This document shows positions 51,622 to 59,679 of a DNA stretch of 64,000 nt, one piece after another (position 1 is the first letter of the stretch; the number at the start of each line of letters is the position of its first letter). The translations under genes and the position numbers were made by a program. The notes beneath the pieces are model-generated. The model made no database searches, was not told the DNA's origin, and saw nothing but the letters and a program-made list of their open reading frames with translations. The DNA lies in assembly GCA_017391525.1 (NCBI GenBank), contig JAFOYE010000007.1, forward strand, positions 1 through 64,000. Reading direction: 5' to 3'. Source of the stretch: Paludibacteraceae bacterium. GTDB taxonomy: Bacteria; Bacteroidota; Bacteroidia; Bacteroidales; Paludibacteraceae.

Positions 51622-54600
51622 ATGAAGAAACTTCTACTATCTATTGTCTTCGCATTGATAACTTCAGTAACAGTCTTCGCTGCACAACTCAATCCATTTG
51701 CATATGGGTTGTCGTCTGAATTATCTGATGATCAAACAATGTTAACGATAACATATTCTCTCAATGCTCCAGCTACATCAGTAAAAGTAGTAATTACTGA
51801 CGGCGCTGATTTTATTAAAGAGTATGATTGTTCTTCGCTTGGGTTAGCGAAAGGAGAGGACTATGTATTGCCTATATCAACATCAGATTTTCCTCGCTCT
51901 ACTACGCTTACTTGGCGAATTGATGTGACAGGAAATGCTGTTAATACTCCAACGCGAATAGATAAGGAGTATTATATGTATCATCCTCGCTCTATTGATA
52001 TTGATAATAATCCAGAAAGTCCTAATTTTGGTAAAGTGTTTGTCATAGAGGGCTTGCATGATATAACAGCCAAGTCAAGTTCTTCTGTTGGTTCTAATGC
52101 AAGTGGGGTTACTTTTGGAAATTATTTAAGTTGGGGTGCAGGTGCTGGTTTGTATGTTTTCAACGCCGCGTTTGATAATTTGCCAGCATCCCAAGGAAGT
52201 GTAGGATATAATGGAGGATTAACATATACTGCTGCAGAAAAAATAGCGGTAAGTGGAAGTGAATACAATGTTTATGCGCCCAATAGAGTAAAGGTATCAG
52301 ATGATGGTCGTGTGTTTATTACTTTGTGTGCTCCTGTGAATAGAGGTGTACTACTTGAAGCAGATAAGTATATCTTTAGTAATGCTGAAGATAGACCTGC
52401 CAATTGGTCTGCGACTGGCTGGAAGAAAGTACTTGTAGGAACGCGCGATGCTAATACGGAAGAGTTAGAAGATGCTAATGGGAAATTTATGGCTGCTTTA
52501 AACTGTGATATTGATACGAAAGGTAGTGGAGAAAATTTACAAATTATGTTGTTGTCAGGAACAAAAAATGCCCTTATTGCAGATGCAAGTGAATATACGT
52601 TTTCGGAGTATCTATTAGGCGAGAATGAAACTTGGAATAAGATACCAACAAAGTCTTGGGAATTATCCAATACTGTGGTGGCATATAATGTAGCGCAGAT
52701 AGAGTATGACAATGAAGGTGGTTATTGGTTGTGTCAGGATAGATCAAATTCTAATGAAAAAACTTATCCAACCTTATTGCATGTTAATGCTCAAGGGACG
52801 ATTGATTTAAAAGAGCATTTACTTAATCGTGGAGGTGCGGGTATACGATTTAACAATGATTTTACAAAGGTGATAATATCTGGAAAATCTCCAAACGCCA
52901 CAATTTCTGGTGTTTCAACTGCTACAAAATATACACAAGGGACGTTAGGCTGGGCTACGGTGTACCGAGTTACAAAAGAAAATGGAGCTCCAAAGTTAAC
53001 TAAAATATATGAGATAGATATGTCACGCCTTGGTAATCGTTTGCCTGATTTTGCGTGGGATCATGCTAATAATATATATGCCTGTAGTTATTCTAAAGAA
53101 ACTTTAACAGCGTGGGCGATGCCTCATGGGGCGAATGAGGTGGTTTCGACACCTGCTGCAACAAGATATGGGTTTACCATAGATTGTATAGAAGGAGATT
53201 TATATGATGTTGCTGTGCAGACAAGCAATATTAATCATGGAACTGTTGAGGGAGGAGGAGTTGATATTGCTTCGTGTGAAGAAGTAACGGCATTTGCTCA
53301 CTCTAAAGAAGGTTATAAGTTTGTTTGTTGGAAAGATGGAGATAATATTTTGTCAACAGATAATCCTTATACTTTCCTTGCTACAAAAAATCTTAATCTA
53401 GTAGCATACTTTGAAGAAGGTGATTATAGTGTGACGTGGTGGAATCTATTCAAAAATCAAGAGGATATTGCAAAAGAGAGCACAGATTATCCTCACACAA
53501 ATGAACGTGTGTGGAGATTGTTGCAATTGTTTTACAATAATTATGCTAAGAACGAAGATAGAGCGGATAAGGGAACGGTGCCAATATCAGAAACAAAATC
53601 GTATCTCCATTTTTCATGTGCTAATTCTCTTGCAAGGACAAAATATGATTTTAAAAATTATATGATGGATGAAAACAGCTATTTTTATTGGTTGACGAAA
53701 TATTTTAAAGATCATAAATTAGATGTTACACTCCCTGCTGGTCAAGGATGGCTGTATTTTCCTGGTTTATTCATTAATCGTTCCGACTCAACATATAATT
53801 CATCAAATGGCTTGAGTAACTATATGGCAAATGGTAATTATTACAATAATGGTGGTACGCATTTATGGGCAAATACCATAACATGGGATTCATTTATAAA
53901 GTATGGAAAACCAGAATATTGGCGTCCCTACTATACGGAATCTTTAGGGTTGAGTAAAATGATGAGCAGTACTACTGCTATGCCAGTTGCATGGACACAA
54001 AGCGATTGTCCTTCTGGAACTGTACAAGGATTATCTGAGAGTGTTGAAAATACTCCTAGTATGTGGCATGTTTGGAATGATGCTCCTGATAATGAATCGT
54101 ATAACCAATCTGAGTATCTACTTGCATGGCGTGATGGTAGTATAGGTGGACCGATTGTTCATCATGTCTATCGCGATAACATGAAACTTTATGCTTCCTA
54201 TGTAAATAAAGCTTTTCAAGAGAATGATCCTGAGCCCACAAATGAATATGACGCGAAAAATGACGATGTACTTAGATTGTTGGCAAATGATGCGTATAAT
54301 ACTATTACTCATGACGTGACATTAGATCGTAAGTTTGTAGGTGGCATGTACAATACCATATGCTTGCCATTTGATGTTGTGAATATAGGGACCGATTTGC
54401 CAGATGAGTTGAAGGGTTCAGAAGTCTTGAAATTTACAGGTGTAGAAACTACATATGATGAGAGTGGGGATCCTGTAGCTATTATTAATTTTACTCCATT
54501 AGCTTCTGACGGTTATATGGCAACAGGTATACCGTATTTGATTAAACCGGAAAATGATGTTAATGTTTCTCCGTTGATCTTTAAGAATGTGATGGGGTGG

Positions 54601-54993
54601 AAATTCTTTGACCAAGACAAACGAGGAAAGGGACCTTTAACAACGGATACTTATAATGGAATAACATTTTACGGAGTATGGGACCCAGTGACGCTTCCTG
54701 AACATTCTTATATATTAGTCGCTGATAACCGTATAGCCAAAGTTACAGATACAAGTGATAAGATTCTAGGCTATCGTGGCTATTTCGTAATCAACGATAT
54801 TATGCTTCGCACTTTGGCAGATCAAGGTAATGTTTACTTCTCTTTCAAGAAACCTGTCACTACCTCTATCCCTGTCGCACCAGAGGCTGAGCAACAGACC
54901 AAACCAGAAGTGCGCAAGGTGATGTACGATGGTAAGATATACATCCTTCGTGGTGACGAAGTGTACACCATCACAGGTCATCGAGTAAAATAA
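51622..54993 (+). CDS. Large secreted modular protein 4
   Basis: 1123 aa, the closest relative of protein 3. Signal peptide 1-20; LNPFAYGLSSELSDD Ig-like domain; propeller-like region (HPRSIDIDNNPESPNFGKVFVIEG; VSDDGRVFITLC; FAWDHANNIYACSY); InlB-like repeat (GYKFVCWKDGDN, about 563); helical domain from ERVWRLLQLFY (629) to YGKPEYWRPYYTES (764); MYNTICLPFDVV (about 908); tail EVRKVMYDGKIYILRGDEVYT. The body is more AT-rich than the amidase fusion behind it, which starts 54 bp downstream and is probably co-transcribed. Confidence 0.8.
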   Translation: MKKLLLSIVFALITSVTVFAAQLNPFAYGLSSELSDDQTMLTITYSLNAPATSVKVVITDGADFIKEYDCSSLGLAKGEDYVLPISTSDFPRSTTLTWRIDVTGNAVNTPTRIDKEYYMYHPRSIDIDNNPESPNFGKVFVIEGLHDITAKSSSSVGSNASGVTFGNYLSWGAGAGLYVFNAAFDNLPASQGSVGYNGGLTYTAAEKIAVSGSEYNVYAPNRVKVSDDGRVFITLCAPVNRGVLLEADKYIFSNAEDRPANWSATGWKKVLVGTRDANTEELEDANGKFMAALNCDIDTKGSGENLQIMLLSGTKNALIADASEYTFSEYLLGENETWNKIPTKSWELSNTVVAYNVAQIEYDNEGGYWLCQDRSNSNEKTYPTLLHVNAQGTIDLKEHLLNRGGAGIRFNNDFTKVIISGKSPNATISGVSTATKYTQGTLGWATVYRVTKENGAPKLTKIYEIDMSRLGNRLPDFAWDHANNIYACSYSKETLTAWAMPHGANEVVSTPAATRYGFTIDCIEGDLYDVAVQTSNINHGTVEGGGVDIASCEEVTAFAHSKEGYKFVCWKDGDNILSTDNPYTFLATKNLNLVAYFEEGDYSVTWWNLFKNQEDIAKESTDYPHTNERVWRLLQLFYNNYAKNEDRADKGTVPISETKSYLHFSCANSLARTKYDFKNYMMDENSYFYWLTKYFKDHKLDVTLPAGQGWLYFPGLFINRSDSTYNSSNGLSNYMANGNYYNNGGTHLWANTITWDSFIKYGKPEYWRPYYTESLGLSKMMSSTTAMPVAWTQSDCPSGTVQGLSESVENTPSMWHVWNDAPDNESYNQSEYLLAWRDGSIGGPIVHHVYRDNMKLYASYVNKAFQENDPEPTNEYDAKNDDVLRLLANDAYNTITHDVTLDRKFVGGMYNTICLPFDVVNIGTDLPDELKGSEVLKFTGVETTYDESGDPVAIINFTPLASDGYMATGIPYLIKPENDVNVSPLIFKNVMGWKFFDQDKRGKGPLTTDTYNGITFYGVWDPVTLPEHSYILVADNRIAKVTDTSDKILGYRGYFVINDIMLRTLADQGNVYFSFKKPVTTSIPVAPEAEQQTKPEVRKVMYDGKIYILRGDEVYTITGHRVK

Positions 54994-55047
54994 AAACTTC
55001 CCATTTTGTGCACTGAAAACTTGTAAAAATTATAAAACAAACATATC

Positions 55048-58000
55048 ATGAAACGACCTTTATTACTTATCTTTGCACTCTTTGTAGCCGCATCGGCGTT
55101 TGCACTCAAAGTGTATATCAACCCTGGTCATGGTAGTTGGGGTCCTAATGACCGTCCTATGCCTACCGTGTCATGTCCTAATCTTTCTTCTACCGGAAGA
55201 CCCGACACCATCGGTTTCTATGAGTCCAATACCAACCTCTGGAAAGGATTTGCCCTAGAGGAGAAACTTCTAGCAGCAGGTTTTGGCGTAAAGATGTCAC
55301 GTCGCGCTAGCGGTCCTTATCCATACACTAGTGCCAACGAAACATATAACAAAGCGCTGACTACCATCTGTAGCGAGGCAGAGAACTATGGTGCAGACTA
55401 CTTCATCTCTATCCACTCTAACGCCGGTCCTGAAGGCGAATTAGGCGGTGCCAGTGGTAAGTTTGCTAACTACCCTGTGATCCTCTGGCGTGGTTATACC
55501 GCTACCCCAGGTGTGACCAATAGTGATAAGATGGCCAAAGCATGTGCCGCTCGCCTATACGAGATATTCTGGGCAACCCCTAAAACGCCTAGCGGCGGCG
55601 GTGGTCCAGAACCAACCACTTACTATTCCCCCAGTAACCCACGTATCTTAGGTGACTTGGATTTCTATAACACAACTTCTACCTATGGTTACCTCGGCGC
55701 ATTGAAGCACAATATCCCTGGTTATTTGTCTGAAGGTTATTTCCATACCTATAGTCCAGCACGCCACCGTGCACTTAACCCTGACTGGTGCCGTCAAGAG
55801 GGTGTGCGTTACTACCGCGGAATCATGGATTACTACGGCAAAGCAGGTGAGAAAGTGGGATACATCATGGGATACATCCGCTCTAAAACAGAGACATTTT
55901 CACATGCCAACTACATCCCTTACACCGGTTCCAACGACGAGTACAAACCTATCAATGGCGCACAAGTATACCTCAAGAACGCTAGTGGCGACACCATCAT
56001 GACTGATTGCTACCACTATGTGAAGCGTAAACGAACCAACCAGAAATACTACCTCACTGACAATAACTACAATGGCGTATTCGTATACGACAACCTAACT
56101 CCAGGAACCTACACCATTAGCATCAAAGCAAATGGTTACCAGGAATATAATGGAACCCTAACCGTAACCGCGGACAAGACTATCTATCCTGAGATCTTCC
56201 TCACACCAGGTTCGGGATCAACCGACCCTGACCCAGATCCAACTCCAGACCCAGATCCAAGTTTGCCAGCTGCGGCATCAGGATTGAACCCTTATGCCTA
56301 TGGTTTGAGTGCGGAATTGGCAGAAGATAGTTCCACCATCAAAGTGAAATTCAACATCAACGCACTCGCTAGCACCGTCAAGGTAATCTTCAACGATGGT
56401 AAGAAAGACTATATAGCACGCAGTTACACCAACGTAAAAGCCGGTGGTTATAGCTCGGTGATCGCTATCGACACTATGCCTAAGGGCAAGACTATGTCTT
56501 GGCGTGTGGATGTGACAGGAGCAGGATTCACTACTGCTACTAAAATAGGAACCGAGTACTACTTCTACCACCCAACATCCGTGGATGTAGACCATAGTCC
56601 AGAGAGTCCACACTTTGGACGCATCTTGTGTAACGAAGCATACCACGAGATCAAAGGTAAGACTGGCACCGGTTCGGCTGGCGACTACACTACCTATAAG
56701 AGCCAAGCACTGGGTGCAGGTATCTACGAGTTTAACCCTAAATTTGAATATGTAGGAGCTTACAACGGTGGCAATACATTTGCTACCTATCGCCTAGATA
56801 AAACCTCAAGCAAAGCCTTAGCTCCTCACCGTATCCGTATAGCCGATGATGGACGTATCTTTGTGACATCCTTCAACGGTGGTGCGTCTTGGGGCGGTAA
56901 GATCATGTGGGAGGTGAATCAAGACAACCTCAATACATGGAATCCAACCTTTGGATATAGCAAGGTGAGCAGCACATCAGAGTTGCAAACTTCATCTAGC
57001 GAGTATATAGCAGCACCTAACATAGGTTTTGATGTGCAAGGCGGTGGCGACAACCTGAAACTGCTGATGATGTCGGCTACGAGCGATTGCTACGACTACG
57101 TAGAGGGCGCTTTCCGCTGCTATGAGTACGCATGGGGAAAGAAGACCACATGGAACACCGCTGTACAAAAGAAATGGTTTGACGGCAATAAGTCTAACAA
57201 CTGCAATGGCACCTTCAAAGTAATTAACTATACCGGAGCCAATGTGCAATTTGATAACCATGGCGGTATCTGGGTTTGCCAATACCGTGCAAGTGCAACG
57301 GATACTTATCCATCGCTCATCTACTACGACAAGAACGGTGTATATCGTTTCCACGAAGTGATGAACAACCGTGGTGGCGGTGGTATGCGATTTAATAAAG
57401 ATTTCACCAAAGTGATTATCTCTGGCGGTAATGGTTCAACTGGCGAGGCAACCGTTTATAGCATCAGCAATGATGCCAATGGTTATCCTACTAAATTGAC
57501 CAAATTATACACCATCGCTATGAACCTCGGAACTAGTATGTGCGACTACGCATGGGACTATGCAGATAACGTATATGCTGTCAGCTACACCAAAGAGAAA
57601 CTGGTGGCTTACGCTACACCTCACGATGCAGACAAGGTAGTTTCAACTCCTGCGATGAGTAAATACGGCTTTACCCTCACAGAAAAATACACCGTTACCG
57701 CTAGTGCCAACGACGCAACCATGGGTACTGTGAGTGGTGCTGGTGTATATGTGAAAGGTGCTAAGGCTACTTTAACCGCAACCGCGAACGAAGGATACCA
57801 GTTTGTTAACTGGACCATTAATGGCGAGACCATAACAACTAACCCAACCACCATAACCGTCAATAGCGATGTGAACGCTGTTGCTAATTTTGCAGTTATC
57901 CAACATACTGTTACCGCAACCGTTAATGACCCAGCCATGGGTAGTGTAGCAGGTGCAGGCGTATATAACTATGGTACAACCGCTACTTTGACTGCAACTG

Positions 58001-59538
58001 CTAACGAAGGTTATGAGTTTGTTGGTTGGACAGTTAACGGCGAAACTTTGCTAGAAAACCCATTGACTTTGATTGTTACAAGTGATGTGACCGTAGTGGC
58101 AAACTTTAAAGCAATTGAGCATACCGTTACCGCAACTGTTAATGACCCAGCCATGGGTAGTGTAGCAGGTGCAGGTGTATATAACTATGGTGCAACTGCT
58201 ACCTTGACCGCTACTGCGAGCGAGGGTTATGAGTTTGTGGGTTGGACAGTCAATGACGAGACCTTAACAGACAACCCATTATTGTTGACCGTCACAAGCG
58301 ATGTGACTGTAGTGGCTACCTTCAAAGCAATTGAGCACACTATTACCGCAACCGTTAATGACCCAGCAATGGGAAGTGTAGAGGGCGCTGGTGTATATAA
58401 CTATGGTGCAACTGCTACCTTGACCGCTACTGCGAGCGAGGGTTATGAGTTTGTATCTTGGACTATAGGCGAAAATACTGTAATAGACAACCCATTGACC
58501 TTGACTGTTACCGGTGATGTAACCGTAGTGGCTACCTTCAAAGCAATCGAGCACACCATTACCGCAACCGTTAATGACCCAGCAATGGGAAGTGTAGAGG
58601 GCGCCGGTGTATACAACTATGGTGCAACCGCTACCTTGACCGCTACCGCTAACGAGGGTTATGAGTTTGTTGGATGGACCGTGGGCGAAAATACTGTAAC
58701 AGACAACCCATTGACATTGACTGTTACAAGCGATGTAGCCGTAGTGGCTACCTTCAAAGCGATTGAGCATACCATTACCGCAACAGTTAATGATCCAACA
58801 ATGGGTTCTGTAGAAGGCGCTGGTGTATATACCTATGGCGCAAGTGCCACTTTGACTGCAATCGCTCACGAAGGTTATGAGTTTGTTGGTTGGACAGTCA
58901 ATGACGAAACCTTAACAGACAACCCATTGACCTTGACTATTACAAGCGATGTAACCGTAGTAGCAAACTTCAAAGCAATTGAGCACACCATTACCGCAAC
59001 TGTGAATGATCCAACAATGGGTTCTGTAGAAGGCGCTGGTGTATATACCTATGGCGCAAGTGCCACTTTGACTGCAATCGCGAACGAAGGTTACGAGTTT
59101 GTAGGTTGGACAGTTGGCGAAAATACATTGACCGATAACCCATTGACCTTAACCGTCACAAGCGATGTGACTGTAGTGGCGAATTTCAAGGCGATTAACT
59201 ATAATGTACTTGTAACCATCAACGACTCTACTATGGGTACTGTAGAAGGTGTAGGTGAATATGAACAAGGCGCTACAGCAACCTTGATCGCTAAGCCATA
59301 TGTAGGCTATGAGTTGGTAAATTGGGAACTTGCTGGCGAAACATACATGATTAATCCACTTAGCTTCGTTGTAACGAGTGACATGACTGTCATGTTGACC
59401 TTCAAGTCTACGGTTGTTACAGACGTAGATAATGTAGTTACGAATGGAGTGAAGATAGAAAAACTCTTCCAAAACGGACAACTATATATTCGCCGTGATA
59501 AGGACGTGTTTACGGTGAGCGGTGCAAAATTGGAATAA
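55048..59538 (+). CDS. Secreted amidase fused to a propeller and eight tandem InlB-type repeats
   Basis: 1496 aa. Signal peptide 1-19; Amidase_3 domain (NPGHGSWGP, FYESNTNLWK, FISIHSNAGPEGE) very similar to the protein at 32230; carboxypeptidase-regulatory-like domain (to about 388); Asp-Pro-rich linker (about 393-405); then a body like proteins 3 and 4: LNPYAYGLSAELAED Ig-like domain and propeller (HPTSVDVDHSPESPHFGRIL, IADDGRIFVTS, YAWDYADNVYAVSY); eight 72-aa repeats (881-1456); and a degenerate tail GVKIEKLFQNGQLYIRRDKDVF. It lacks the helical GKPE.W and MYNTICLPF domains. Predicted exported peptidoglycan hydrolase with a long stalk. Codon use is more GC-rich than in protein 4. Confidence 0.88.
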   Translation: MKRPLLLIFALFVAASAFALKVYINPGHGSWGPNDRPMPTVSCPNLSSTGRPDTIGFYESNTNLWKGFALEEKLLAAGFGVKMSRRASGPYPYTSANETYNKALTTICSEAENYGADYFISIHSNAGPEGELGGASGKFANYPVILWRGYTATPGVTNSDKMAKACAARLYEIFWATPKTPSGGGGPEPTTYYSPSNPRILGDLDFYNTTSTYGYLGALKHNIPGYLSEGYFHTYSPARHRALNPDWCRQEGVRYYRGIMDYYGKAGEKVGYIMGYIRSKTETFSHANYIPYTGSNDEYKPINGAQVYLKNASGDTIMTDCYHYVKRKRTNQKYYLTDNNYNGVFVYDNLTPGTYTISIKANGYQEYNGTLTVTADKTIYPEIFLTPGSGSTDPDPDPTPDPDPSLPAAASGLNPYAYGLSAELAEDSSTIKVKFNINALASTVKVIFNDGKKDYIARSYTNVKAGGYSSVIAIDTMPKGKTMSWRVDVTGAGFTTATKIGTEYYFYHPTSVDVDHSPESPHFGRILCNEAYHEIKGKTGTGSAGDYTTYKSQALGAGIYEFNPKFEYVGAYNGGNTFATYRLDKTSSKALAPHRIRIADDGRIFVTSFNGGASWGGKIMWEVNQDNLNTWNPTFGYSKVSSTSELQTSSSEYIAAPNIGFDVQGGGDNLKLLMMSATSDCYDYVEGAFRCYEYAWGKKTTWNTAVQKKWFDGNKSNNCNGTFKVINYTGANVQFDNHGGIWVCQYRASATDTYPSLIYYDKNGVYRFHEVMNNRGGGGMRFNKDFTKVIISGGNGSTGEATVYSISNDANGYPTKLTKLYTIAMNLGTSMCDYAWDYADNVYAVSYTKEKLVAYATPHDADKVVSTPAMSKYGFTLTEKYTVTASANDATMGTVSGAGVYVKGAKATLTATANEGYQFVNWTINGETITTNPTTITVNSDVNAVANFAVIQHTVTATVNDPAMGSVAGAGVYNYGTTATLTATANEGYEFVGWTVNGETLLENPLTLIVTSDVTVVANFKAIEHTVTATVNDPAMGSVAGAGVYNYGATATLTATASEGYEFVGWTVNDETLTDNPLLLTVTSDVTVVATFKAIEHTITATVNDPAMGSVEGAGVYNYGATATLTATASEGYEFVSWTIGENTVIDNPLTLTVTGDVTVVATFKAIEHTITATVNDPAMGSVEGAGVYNYGATATLTATANEGYEFVGWTVGENTVTDNPLTLTVTSDVAVVATFKAIEHTITATVNDPTMGSVEGAGVYTYGASATLTAIAHEGYEFVGWTVNDETLTDNPLTLTITSDVTVVANFKAIEHTITATVNDPTMGSVEGAGVYTYGASATLTAIANEGYEFVGWTVGENTLTDNPLTLTVTSDVTVVANFKAINYNVLVTINDSTMGTVEGVGEYEQGATATLIAKPYVGYELVNWELAGETYMINPLSFVVTSDMTVMLTFKSTVVTDVDNVVTNGVKIEKLFQNGQLYIRRDKDVFTVSGAKLE
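57688..59415 (+). repeat. Eight 216-bp in-frame tandem repeats
   Basis: Each unit encodes 72 aa of divergent InlB-type repeat: HTVTATVNDPAMGSV.GAGVY, TATLTATANEGYEFVGW, NPLTLTVTSDVTVVA.FKAIE. The outer copies (1 and 8) are diverged, the inner six nearly identical; two central variants (VNDETLTD and VGENTVTD) alternate. Confidence 0.93.
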
Positions 59539-59554
59539 AAAATACGTATATGAA

Positions 59555-59600
59555 CAACACAAGGCGCGAACCATCTTTAAGGTAACGCCTTGTGTTTTTT
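59555..59600 (+). terminator. Terminator after the amidase fusion
   Basis: AACACAAGGCG and CGCCTTGTGTT stem with a long loop, then a T-run. Confidence 0.85.
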
Positions 59601-59614
59601 GGCATAGTTTTTGT

Positions 59615-59634
59615 ATAATACATTTATGTATTAT
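59615..59634. promoter_or_regulatory. Perfect palindrome upstream of the beta-barrel gene
   Basis: ATAATACAT-TT-ATGTATTAT, 9-bp perfect arms, 46 bases before the start codon. A likely operator for a dimeric regulator. No clear TAnnTTTG element is visible in this gap. Confidence 0.5.
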
Positions 59635-59679
59635 GTCGCCCCTATAAGAGATTTGTAGAGGCCGTTATGTCGTTAGGAT

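Noticed and set aside
58279..58869. 196-codon open frame antisense to the InlB-type repeats
   Set aside because: It is repetitive with the 216-bp period and mirrors the sense repeats; a by-product of their composition.
57688..59415. CRISPR-like array
   Set aside because: The repeats are 216 bp, contiguous and in frame; no spacers. No CRISPR array or cas gene was seen in the window.
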